64,000 nucleotides of DNA from the NCBI RefSeq assembly GCF_000222305.1, contig NC_015921.1:558001-622000 (forward strand). Reading direction: 5' to 3'. Origin of the DNA: Borreliella bissettiae DN127 (GTDB taxonomy: Bacteria > Spirochaetota > Spirochaetia > Borreliales > Borreliaceae). The translations under genes and the position numbers were made by a program. A model generated the notes under the pieces. It had not been told where the DNA came from and did not search any database. It saw only the letters and a list, made by a program, of their open reading frames with translations. The stretch's first letter is position 1. Each line of letters opens with the position of its first letter. Positions 16,700 to 24,538 of this stretch are shown piece by piece.

Positions 16700-16908
16700 T
16701 GTTAACTTTTTTTTATGTGAAATTTAATTTAAAGCGCAACTTTCTACCTTAAATTATAAGATAGAATTCTTTTAAAACTATATTTTTTATTGTTTTTGGA
16801 AAATTAAATTTTATTAACTTCTAATTTGTATTTATGAATATATGAAGTAATATTAATCTTGATATTAGCATTCTATTTGCGATTTAAATTACATTTAAAG
16901 GGGCGTTT

Positions 16909-17451
16909 ATGGGCACAGATTCAGATGTGCAAGATTCTTTAAGTCAGTATCTTTTATTTAGTTTGGATGAACTTTATGCTATTGAGATTAAATATGTTGT
17001 TGAGGTTTTAGAATATACCAAGATATCAAAAATCCCAAGAACTCCCAACTACATGGCAGGAATAATAAATAATAGGGGTAAAATCGTTCCAATAATTGAT
17101 ATTCGGAAACAATTTGGAATGAGTGATCGAACTGTTGATGAGGATGATAAAAAGAGAAATAAGGGAGTCAACATTTCAAATATTATTATATTGAATTTAG
17201 TTTACGAGGGAGATGAATTTAATCTTGGAATTTTAGTAGATTATGTCAATGAAGTTCTTGAATTAGATCCATTTAGTATTGATGATGCCCCTAAGATTGG
17301 ATCAGGGTTTAATTCAAAATTTATTTCAGGAATTGGGAAGAGTAATGATAAGTTTATTATTATTTTAAATGTAGAAAATTTATTTGATGTTAGAGAGCTT
17401 TCTAAATTTAGAAATACAACAATATATGATCCTGAATATCAGCAGCAATAG
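16909..17451 (+). CDS. cheW2: Chemotaxis coupling protein CheW (CheW2)
   Basis: A 180-residue CheW-domain protein that links chemoreceptors to CheA. The family pattern is clear: QYLLFSLDELYAIEIKYVVE, then IPRTPNYMAGIINNRGKIVP with IIDIRK, then LGILVDYVNEVLEL and FISGIGK. It has a short N-terminal tail and ends in a glutamine-rich tip. SD AAAGGGG lies five bases before the ATG. It is the first gene of a six-gene operon (to 23351) with gaps of 12 to 57 bases. The upstream 209 bases hold TTGATA at 16859-16864 but no good -10 box. Confidence 0.93.
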   Translation: MGTDSDVQDSLSQYLLFSLDELYAIEIKYVVEVLEYTKISKIPRTPNYMAGIINNRGKIVPIIDIRKQFGMSDRTVDEDDKKRNKGVNISNIIILNLVYEGDEFNLGILVDYVNEVLELDPFSIDDAPKIGSGFNSKFISGIGKSNDKFIIILNVENLFDVRELSKFRNTTIYDPEYQQQ

Positions 17452-17463
17452 GAGTTTTTAGTC

Positions 17464-17775
17464 ATGATTTATAGGCCTGAAGGAGAGCTTGTAATAAATA
17501 GTATTTTTAAGGTAAAAGAAGATTTGTTGCATATTTTTAAAAAAATGAAAGAAGGGGATACTCTTACTATTGATCTTTCAAATGTTGAAAAAATAGATAT
17601 TACTTTTATACAAATTTTGTATGCATCTAATAAATATGCTAAGAATAAAAATTTGTTTGTAAAAATTGAATATCCGTCCGATGAGGTTTTAAGTTCATTA
17701 ATATATGGCGGGTTTTTAGTGGATATTGAAGATGTTGATAGCTTTGATTTGGGACTTAATTTAGTTGGATTTTAG
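17464..17775 (+). CDS. STAS-domain protein in the chemotaxis operon
   Basis: A 103-residue single STAS domain, the fold of anti-sigma-factor antagonists (SpoIIAA) and MlaB-type proteins. Visible are a beta-strand start (GELVINSIFKVKEDL), TLTIDLSNVEKIDITFIQIL and a C-terminal helix (SDEVLSSLIYGGF). At the normal phosphorylation site the family has DSSG; here it is DITF, so a threonine is the only hydroxyl residue left. It sits between cheW2 and cheA1, which suggests a role in the signalling array rather than in sigma-factor control. From memory BB0566. Confidence 0.85.
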   Translation: MIYRPEGELVINSIFKVKEDLLHIFKKMKEGDTLTIDLSNVEKIDITFIQILYASNKYAKNKNLFVKIEYPSDEVLSSLIYGGFLVDIEDVDSFDLGLNLVGF

Positions 17776-17790
17776 ATTTAAGGAAAGCTT

Positions 17791-19944
17791 ATGGATAGTA
17801 GTGATGTGATTGATAAATTTAAGAATTCCTTTAAGGAAGAATCAATAGAAAATATTTCAGATATTGAGCAAGCACTTCTTAATCTTGAGGTGAGCTCAGA
17901 TCAAGATATTATTAATTCTATTTTTAGAAATTTACATACCATAAAGGGAAGTTCTGGTATGTTTGGCTTTAATTTTACAGCATCGCTTGTTCACGAAATA
18001 GAAACGGTTCTTGATGTTGTAAAAAATGCTAAGACCACTTTTAATCAAGCTGCTATTGATGCTACCTTAATGTCTGTTGATTTTATTAGAGAGCTTATTG
18101 AAGGCGATGAAGCAATTTCTGAGATCGACTTTGATAAGCGTAAACAGTTTTTGGTAAATGAAATTAAAAAGGTTCTTGAGGCTCCTAATGATGCCAAGGA
18201 TGCTTTTCAAGAAGTTTTAGAAAATGATTTTTCAAAGCCTAATAACAGCCCGGGTTTAGAAGAGTTAGAAGAGTCTGTTAAAGTAAATTCAGAGAATAAA
18301 TTTGATGATGAGGCTTTGCAATCTGAATTTAAGAGTTACAAAATTCTTTTTTCTCCGGCTAAGGGTATTTTGTTTCATGGGCACAAGCCTATAAATTTAT
18401 TGAGCAAGTTGATTAATTTGGGTAGTGGCTATGTTAGAGCCAAGGTAGATAACATTCCTGATTTAGAGCTTATTTCTCCTGATAATGTTTATGTTGATTG
18501 GGAGATAAGACTAAACACAGAAGAGAGCAGAGAGAGCATTGAAGATATTTTTACATTTTTAGATTCTCAATCAAAAATTGATATTCAAGAATTGGATAAA
18601 TGTTTAGAGGCAGATGAGGGTGATGATGAAGAACCTAAAAATTTTAATTTATTGCGTCTAGACAGAAGCAGTAAAGATTCTGCTAATTCTTCATTTGAAA
18701 AATCGGAATTTATTGAGAAGTCCTTTTTAAATGGAGATAAAAATAGATCTAATGTTCAATATGACACTGCTAGAAGCAAGGTTAATATTGCTAGCATTAA
18801 GGTAGATTCTAAAAAGCTTGATCATTTGGTAAATCTTGTTGGAGAGCTTGTTACAATACAGTCAAAACTTTCAAAAGAAGCTGAAAATAGGAATAGCAAT
18901 ATTTTAAATTCAATATCAGCAGAATTTTCTCTACTTATTAATGAGCTTAGAGATTATACAACAGGGCTTAGAACAGTTCCTATTGAAATTTTGTTTGTGA
19001 AATTTCAAAGAATAGTAAAAGATCTATCTACTAGTCTTGGTAAGTCGATTATTTATCATGCTTATGGAGGCGACACTGTTCTTGACAAAAGCATTATTGA
19101 AAAGCTAAATGAGCCTTTGGTTCATTTAATTCGCAACTCAATAGATCATGGAATTGAATCGTCTAAAGAGAGAGAAAGTTTGGGCAAAGATCCCAAAGGT
19201 GTTATTAAGCTTTCAGCTTGTCAATCTGGAGATTCTGTTATTGTTATTATTGAGGATGATGGAAGAGGGCTTGATAAAAATAAAATACTTAAAAAAGCTA
19301 TAGAGCGTAATATAATTTCTGACTCAGTTGCCAAAACTTTATCAGATATTGATGTTTATAATTTGATTTTTGAACCTGGATTTTCAACTGCAAGTTCTGT
19401 TACTGATATTTCAGGCCGTGGAGTTGGCATGGATGTTGTTAAAAAACAGGTTGAATCTTTAAGGGGGCATGTTGTACTTGAAAGTGAATTTGGAAAATAT
19501 ACTAGAACTAAGTTAATTTTTCCATTGACTTTGGCTATTATTGAAGGTTGGCTTGTCAGAGTAAAAGATGAGCACTTTATTGTTCCTCTTTCTAATGTTG
19601 AGTCTTGTTTAGAATCTAGTAAGTTAATTTCTCAAATAGATGGGATTGAGACTAAAAGCAATGTAATGAATTATAGGGGCAGCATGATTAGTTATATTAG
19701 GCTTAGAGAGTTTTTTCAGGTTTCTAGTGAAAAGAGTTCAAATGAGCAAGTTGTTGTTGTAAATACAAATAGCGGAAAAATGGGCATTGTGGTTGATGAG
19801 GTTTTGGGGCAACATCAAACTGTTATAAAAACTTTGGGTAAAATTTATTCTCGAGTAGAAGGGGTTTCTGGGGCTACTATACTTGGTGATGGAAGTTTGG
19901 CCTTAGTTGTTGATATTGATGCAATAACTAAACTTATAAAATAA
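17791..19944 (+). CDS. cheA1: Chemotaxis histidine kinase CheA (CheA1)
   Basis: A 717-residue cytoplasmic kinase. The Hpt (P1) domain carries the phosphorylated histidine H49 in LHTIKGSSGMFGF. A linker/P2-like region (about 190-280) follows; the P3 dimerisation helices begin near residue 327 (VDSKKLDHLVNLVGELV). The P4 ATPase has the N box LNEPLVHLIRNSIDHGIE (438-455), G1 DDGRGLD (489-495) and G2 GRGVGMDVV (about 541). The C-terminal CheW-like P5 domain ends with TKLIK. It can phosphorylate CheY and CheB. From memory Borrelia has two CheA proteins and this one (BB0567) is not the one required for swimming chemotaxis in culture. SD AAGGA precedes the ATG. Confidence 0.96.
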   Translation: MDSSDVIDKFKNSFKEESIENISDIEQALLNLEVSSDQDIINSIFRNLHTIKGSSGMFGFNFTASLVHEIETVLDVVKNAKTTFNQAAIDATLMSVDFIRELIEGDEAISEIDFDKRKQFLVNEIKKVLEAPNDAKDAFQEVLENDFSKPNNSPGLEELEESVKVNSENKFDDEALQSEFKSYKILFSPAKGILFHGHKPINLLSKLINLGSGYVRAKVDNIPDLELISPDNVYVDWEIRLNTEESRESIEDIFTFLDSQSKIDIQELDKCLEADEGDDEEPKNFNLLRLDRSSKDSANSSFEKSEFIEKSFLNGDKNRSNVQYDTARSKVNIASIKVDSKKLDHLVNLVGELVTIQSKLSKEAENRNSNILNSISAEFSLLINELRDYTTGLRTVPIEILFVKFQRIVKDLSTSLGKSIIYHAYGGDTVLDKSIIEKLNEPLVHLIRNSIDHGIESSKERESLGKDPKGVIKLSACQSGDSVIVIIEDDGRGLDKNKILKKAIERNIISDSVAKTLSDIDVYNLIFEPGFSTASSVTDISGRGVGMDVVKKQVESLRGHVVLESEFGKYTRTKLIFPLTLAIIEGWLVRVKDEHFIVPLSNVESCLESSKLISQIDGIETKSNVMNYRGSMISYIRLREFFQVSSEKSSNEQVVVVNTNSGKMGIVVDEVLGQHQTVIKTLGKIYSRVEGVSGATILGDGSLALVVDIDAITKLIK

Positions 19945-19966
19945 AGAAATTCGAAAATATAGATTT

Positions 19967-19995
19967 TTGGTTTTAAAGGTTAAAAATATTAAAAT
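19967..19995 (+). promoter_or_regulatory. Candidate internal leaderless promoter of cheB2
   Basis: TTGGTT (19967-19972) is followed after 17 bases by TAAAAT (19990-19995), and the cheB2 ATG begins six bases later at 20002, so the expected start of transcription is the A of the ATG. No SD precedes this ATG, unlike the other genes of the operon. The gap after cheA1 (57 bases) is also the largest between cheW2 and the gene after cheB2. Confidence 0.4.
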
Positions 19996-20001
19996 ATAGC
20001 A

Positions 20002-21159
20002 ATGAAGATATTAGTAATTGATATTCAAGGTCTTATAAAGCAAGTTTTTGTTAGAGCTTTTTCTAAAGATAATGATGTTGAGATATTAAATGCTGGTTTT
20101 AATTCTTTAAATCTTATTAATGTATTTTTACAAAAATTTCCAGATTTAGTTATTATTGATGAGAATACAGCAAGATCTAATTTTGGAAATTCTTTAAACA
20201 ATGTTCTTAATAAGATATCTCTTCCGGTTGTATTTATTGCTCAAAATGAAATGTTTCCAAATTTTGGATGTCTTGAGCAAAGCAAGGAAAAGATTAGATT
20301 AATAATAAATAAGCTTAATTTTAAGCTTACAGTTGATTTATTTCGCAGTAAGTATTTAGCTTTAATAAAGCTGGAGTTGAAAAATCTAGGCAAAAATAAA
20401 TTAATATCTTCTTTTGAAGTTAAAAGGATTCATGCACCCGATTTTTCTAGTAATTCTAAAGTAGAATTGAAAGAAAATAGTTTAGATGATTCAAGTATAA
20501 GGAAAAGCTATAAAGTTTCTGATGTTATTAATTTTGCTCCCAAAAATGATCCGGATGTTATTATTAAATATCAAGGTCTTATCAATAAGCACAAAACTGG
20601 CAAAATTATTGTTGTGGGTTCTTCAACAGGCGGCACAGAGGCTTTAAGAATTTTTTTAAGGTCTTTTAAAAAAGATTCTCCTCCAATTATTATTGTTCAG
20701 CATATGCCGGGAGGATTTACAAAATCTTTTGCAAAAAACTTAAACAATGAGTTTAATATTGATATTAAAGAGGCTGAAGATGGAGACATTCTTCGTCCGG
20801 GTCTTGTAATAATTGCTAATGGGAGTTATCATTTGATTGTAAAATATAGTAGCGGAAATTATTTTGTAAACTTATTAGATGGACCTCTTGTTAGTAGACA
20901 CAAGCCTTCTGTGAATGTACTTTTTAGGTCTGCTGCAATGTATGCAGGCTCTAATGCTATTGGAGTTATCCTTACAGGCATGGGAGATGATGGTGCTGTT
21001 TGTATGCTTGAAATGAAAAAAAATGGTGCTTATACTATTGCCCAAGATCAAGAAACCTCTGTTGTTTTTGGCATGCCAATGGAAGCTATAAAAATAGGAG
21101 CCGTAGACAAAATCCTTCCTTTAAGCGAAATAGCTGATCATGTTTTGAGGAGATCTTAG
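20002..21159 (+). CDS. cheB2: Chemotaxis protein-glutamate methylesterase CheB (CheB2) with degenerate receiver
   Basis: A 385-residue CheB. The C-terminal methylesterase domain (about 195-385) is intact: catalytic S207 in VVGSSTGGTEAL, H233 in VQHMPGGFTKSF and D329 in LTGMGDDGA. It removes methyl groups from MCPs. The N-terminal receiver keeps D53 (LVIIDENT), but the usual acidic pair is reduced to one Asp (VIDI), the switch Thr is replaced (FIAQNE) and no lysine of a K-P motif is seen, so phospho-control may be lost. The start has no SD and a -10 box lies six bases upstream. The stop is two bases before the next gene. Confidence 0.95.
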   Translation: MKILVIDIQGLIKQVFVRAFSKDNDVEILNAGFNSLNLINVFLQKFPDLVIIDENTARSNFGNSLNNVLNKISLPVVFIAQNEMFPNFGCLEQSKEKIRLIINKLNFKLTVDLFRSKYLALIKLELKNLGKNKLISSFEVKRIHAPDFSSNSKVELKENSLDDSSIRKSYKVSDVINFAPKNDPDVIIKYQGLINKHKTGKIIVVGSSTGGTEALRIFLRSFKKDSPPIIIVQHMPGGFTKSFAKNLNNEFNIDIKEAEDGDILRPGLVIIANGSYHLIVKYSSGNYFVNLLDGPLVSRHKPSVNVLFRSAAMYAGSNAIGVILTGMGDDGAVCMLEMKKNGAYTIAQDQETSVVFGMPMEAIKIGAVDKILPLSEIADHVLRRS

Positions 21160-21161
21160 TA

Positions 21162-22937
21162 ATGGATAATGACAATAATGGTTTTTTTGATGTCAATGAT
21201 TGTTTGGCAACCTTATTTCATAAACTTGAGGCTTTTGATGAGAGTACAAGGCATATTTATTCAAATTTAAGCAAGTCAATTCCTAAATTAATAGAAAAAA
21301 TTTCTAAAGATTCTAAGGATTTATCTTTTAGTATTGATTTGATTTCCAATCTTGATCTTGATAATGATGCTTCTTTGAATAATTTTATAGCTAAAATTAT
21401 AGGAGCATTAGATGATTTTGTTGCTTACTTTAATTCTTCAACAACTTCTCTTGAATCTCAATTTAGCATAATACGGAGTAAGGTTAAAGATATAGAAATA
21501 CTTGAAGATGTTATTGAAAGAATGAAGAAAAGCTCTCTTGATATGGAAATAATGTCTATTAATACGTTAACAGTTGCTATGAGAGCGGGTAAGGCTGGGG
21601 GAGCCTTTTCTTATATTACAAGTGAAATTAAGGTTTTAACCCAATCTATGATTAAACAGGCAGATCAACTTACAAGCAAGGGGCGCGAAGTTAAAATTGG
21701 TTTAGATAGGGCTAAAAATCAAGTATATGAAAGCAATACGGCCGAAAATAAAATTCTTGAAGAATTTAGAGATAATTTAATGAAAAAAATAGATGCTTTT
21801 TCAGATGGAATAGGAAGCGTTATTGCTCTTTATGATGATATTTTAAAAGTTTTATCACAATTTAAGTTTAAACTTGTAAATTCTATTTCTTATCTTCAGT
21901 TCCAAGACAGGCTAACTCAATCTTTGCAGCATTTAAATATTATGTATTCTAATATTGATGTTTTTAAATTTAGAGATATAAGCGAGATCCAAAAATTAAA
22001 AATTTTATCAGTTTTTACTGATACATCAAAAGCTATAGTAAGAGATGTTCTTGAAAAGCTTGAAAAAAATTATACTGTTTTTGAGAAATTTATTGACTCT
22101 TCTCTTAGTTCTATTCAAACCATTAACGATTTAAGGTCTGATAATTCTTTATACATAGATATTCCTAAAATAATAGAACAATTTTCGAGCATTTTGTCTG
22201 ATCTGCTTAGAAGAATTGATGATGTTGAGAAAAATAATTCTAATTTTTTAAATTTATATTATGAACAGGTTAAACTTATAAAATCATTAGAATTAATGTT
22301 TTCAAATATTTCAGCTATTTCTGCTAGGTTTCAAAATATTAATATAGCCTCAAAGATAGAAGTTGTCAAAAGATCAGAGCTTAAAGCTATGGAGGGTAAT
22401 ATTTCAGAAATGTCTAAGATTATCAAAGAAATTGACTCTAATATTACCAAGGGAATAGAATTTTTAGATCAAATAATCTTTTTTCTTGAAAAAGTTGTTA
22501 AGGATTATGATAATAGATTTTATCTTGAAAAAAATTATTTTAATAAATTTAAAAAATTATTTATGGAAATTAAAAATGATATTCTTGATATTAAAAATAT
22601 AGCTATTGATAATATTTTGTCTTATGAAGTTTTTTCAATTGAATTTATGGAAATATTTGAAGAAATGAAGTTAGAAGTCTATAATGTTAGAAATTTAAAA
22701 AATTCTCTTTTGGATATAGACAACTTTTTAAGCAATATGGAAAGCAAAATAAATTTCAATCTTAATCTAGAATTATCTAAGGTTGGAATTCAATCTATTG
22801 AGATTGAAGATAAAGAATTTGTTAATAGAATTGCTAATCGATTTACTTTATTTGTTCATAAAAAACACTTATTATCTTTGATAGAGGAAGCCAAGGATGT
22901 TCATTCCTTTGATGAGGGTAGTGTAATTTTGTTTTAA
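21162..22937 (+). CDS. Soluble coiled-coil protein with two MCP-like signalling hairpins
   Basis: A 591-residue protein, helical throughout, without membrane segments. Around residues 125-165 it contains MEIMSINTLTVAMRAGKAGG followed by AFSYITSEIKVL, which follows the receptor tip pattern (T.LLALNAAIEAARAGE.G.GFAVVA.EI..L). A second, weaker copy is at 379-425 (MFSNISAISARFQNINIASK, then NISEMSKIIKEID). Both have lost many tip residues. It is encoded between cheB2 and cheY2, with SD GAGGAG overlapping the cheB2 stop. I infer a cytosolic array component or scaffold that binds CheA/CheW; it is not a normal sensor because no sensor domain is seen. From memory BB0569, hypothetical. Confidence 0.85.
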   Translation: MDNDNNGFFDVNDCLATLFHKLEAFDESTRHIYSNLSKSIPKLIEKISKDSKDLSFSIDLISNLDLDNDASLNNFIAKIIGALDDFVAYFNSSTTSLESQFSIIRSKVKDIEILEDVIERMKKSSLDMEIMSINTLTVAMRAGKAGGAFSYITSEIKVLTQSMIKQADQLTSKGREVKIGLDRAKNQVYESNTAENKILEEFRDNLMKKIDAFSDGIGSVIALYDDILKVLSQFKFKLVNSISYLQFQDRLTQSLQHLNIMYSNIDVFKFRDISEIQKLKILSVFTDTSKAIVRDVLEKLEKNYTVFEKFIDSSLSSIQTINDLRSDNSLYIDIPKIIEQFSSILSDLLRRIDDVEKNNSNFLNLYYEQVKLIKSLELMFSNISAISARFQNINIASKIEVVKRSELKAMEGNISEMSKIIKEIDSNITKGIEFLDQIIFFLEKVVKDYDNRFYLEKNYFNKFKKLFMEIKNDILDIKNIAIDNILSYEVFSIEFMEIFEEMKLEVYNVRNLKNSLLDIDNFLSNMESKINFNLNLELSKVGIQSIEIEDKEFVNRIANRFTLFVHKKHLLSLIEEAKDVHSFDEGSVILF

Positions 22938-22976
22938 TTTTTATATACTTTTGGGAGGGTTTTAGGAGAAAATTAG

Positions 22977-23351
22977 ATGAAAAAAAGAATTTTGGTTATT
23001 GACGACAATAGAGCAATAAGGCAAAGCGTTGCTTATATTTTAGAACAAAACGGTTTTGGTGTCTCAGAAGCAAAGGATGGCTTAGAAGGGGTTTTAAAGT
23101 TTAAAGAAGCAGTTGGGCAAGGAGATAAAGATTTTGACCTTGTTATTACAGATATCAACATGCCTAATTTAGACGGCATTGGCGTTATTAAGCAGATAAG
23201 GGAATTTGGCAGCTTTGTTCCTATACTTGTTCTTACCACTGAATCTGAGCAATCTAAGGTTGATGAGGGCCGTAAAGCGGGTGCTACTGGTTGGCTTGTT
23301 AAACCCTTTAATCCTGAAGCTTTAATGAAAACCATTTCAAAGATATTTTAA
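22977..23351 (+). CDS. cheY2: CheY-like response regulator (CheY2)
   Basis: A 124-residue receiver domain with all active-site residues: D9-D10 (VIDDN), phospho-acceptor D59 (LVITDINMPNLDG), a Thr in VLTTES and the lysine in WLVKPFNP. It has no output domain. SD GGAGA is eight bases before the ATG. It is the last gene of the cheW2-cheA1-cheB2 operon, so CheA1 is the likely phosphate donor. From memory CheY2 (BB0570) is dispensable for swimming chemotaxis but matters in infection. A long hairpin follows. Confidence 0.94.
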   Translation: MKKRILVIDDNRAIRQSVAYILEQNGFGVSEAKDGLEGVLKFKEAVGQGDKDFDLVITDINMPNLDGIGVIKQIREFGSFVPILVLTTESEQSKVDEGRKAGATGWLVKPFNPEALMKTISKIF

Positions 23352-23402
23352 GTTTATATTTTCAATTAATGTAGACTTTAAAGTTTTATTGTAATTAATA
23401 TT

Positions 23403-23450
23403 TTAGAATAAAGATAACATATTAAATGGAATGTTTTATCTTTATTCTAA
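23403..23450. terminator. Long AT-rich hairpin between cheY2 and the tRNA-Leu/pyrH unit
   Basis: A perfect 15-base inverted repeat: TTAGAATAAAGATAA (23403-23417) and TTATCTTTATTCTAA (23436-23450), with an 18-base spacer that can add three more pairs. It lies between convergent units and could end both. There is no long T-run, so a processing or protein-binding site is also possible. Confidence 0.6.
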
Positions 23451-23544
23451 TAATAATATTAAATTTGATTAATCATAAGGTTTATATGTAAATTTTTATT
23501 AGTAATGCTTGGTAATTTTGAAGTTTCTAAAAGAGTAATTAAAA

Positions 23545-23628
23545 TACCGGTAGTCGGAGTCGAACCGACACGAAGTTGCCCCCACCAGATTTTGAGTCTG
23601 GCGCGTCTACCAATTCCGCCATACCGGC
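23545..23628 (-). tRNA. tRNA-Leu, anticodon CAA
   Basis: An 84-base cloverleaf on the minus strand. The acceptor stem is GCCGGTA pairing with TACCGGT (one G.U), with discriminator A. The D-arm begins TGGCGGAATTGGTAGACGCG. The anticodon stem CCAGA/TCTGG encloses CTCAAAA, giving anticodon CAA, which reads UUG. A long variable arm (class II) precedes the T-loop GGTTCGACTCC. CCA is not encoded. It begins 8 bases after the pyrH stop and is probably processed from the pyrH transcript. Confidence 0.96.
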
Positions 23629-23636
23629 AGTAACTT

Positions 23637-24326
23637 TTATTTTACTATAACAGTGCCAAAAAAATCATTATTTTTGTTAAAAACTTTTTCTAAGTTTTCA
23701 ATATTATTTCCGTTTACTATGTAAAGAGTAAGTCCAAGTTTTGAAGAGAGCTTTGTTGCTATTGGGTCGAAAGGTAAATTTAAGCCCGGGGTCCACTTTT
23801 GGCCCACAATATTTTGCAATTGTTCCCAAGTTAATTTGTTAAAAGCGGTTGCGTTTTTAAATTTTTTTGGATCTTTATCATAAACTTGATTTACGTTTGT
23901 TATATTTATAATATCTTTTTTATTAAATTTTTCTGCAAATTTTACGGCAATGTAATCTGTTGAAAATCCCGATTTCCATCCGGAAGCAATTAGTATTTTC
24001 CCTGTAAAAGAAAAATTTTTTAAGGGATTGGTGACAATTTTGTCCTTACAAAGCGGATTCATTACTTTACACAGAAATTCTGCGTTTAACTTTGTTGACA
24101 TTATTCCAATCTCATCAAGCTCATGAACTTTAAAATCAGGGTTGATTTTTTTATAGGCATCTTGGTATTCTCTTGCAACTCTTCCTCCACCAACTATTAA
24201 AATGATTTTTCTTTTTTCATTTTCTAGTAGCCATTTAAAAACAAAGTTTTTAAAGTTTTTAATGAATTCTATGTTGATTTGATTTGAATTTATTACTCCT
24301 CCTCCAAGACTTATTATTTCAAGCAT
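23637..24326 (-). CDS. pyrH: UMP kinase, archaeal-type
   Basis: A 229-residue amino-acid-kinase-fold enzyme that phosphorylates UMP to UDP. It begins ISLGGGVINSNQINIEF and has IILIVGGGRVAREY, then ILIASGWKSGFSTDYIAVKF and ITNVNQVYDKDPKKFKNATA. These loops follow the archaeal PyrH pattern more closely than that of E. coli PyrH. The GGGR and GWK.G.STD loops bind phosphate and nucleotide. SD AGGAG is five bases before the ATG. A tRNA-Leu follows on the same strand. It complements pyrG in this window for CTP supply. Confidence 0.92.
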   Translation of the reverse strand: MLEIISLGGGVINSNQINIEFIKNFKNFVFKWLLENEKRKIILIVGGGRVAREYQDAYKKINPDFKVHELDEIGIMSTKLNAEFLCKVMNPLCKDKIVTNPLKNFSFTGKILIASGWKSGFSTDYIAVKFAEKFNKKDIINITNVNQVYDKDPKKFKNATAFNKLTWEQLQNIVGQKWTPGLNLPFDPIATKLSSKLGLTLYIVNGNNIENLEKVFNKNNDFFGTVIVK

Positions 24327-24538
24327 CCAAGCTCCTTATTTGGGTTAATGTTTTTTAAATTTTTTACTTTTAATAATATAGCAATTTCTGCTAAACTTTT
24401 CATTAAAAATAAGTTTGAAAAAATATAAACTTGTTAATTATATATTACAATTTAATTGTTATGCAAAAAATTAGAAGAATTTGTTGTTAAGTGTTTTAGC
24501 TTTGATTTTGCTTAGCAGTTTTTATTTTGGAGGATATT

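Noticed and set aside
16742-16766. Imperfect nine-base inverted repeat upstream of cheW2
   Set aside because: It has one mismatch in an AT-rich region and no position relative to a promoter that would support an operator.
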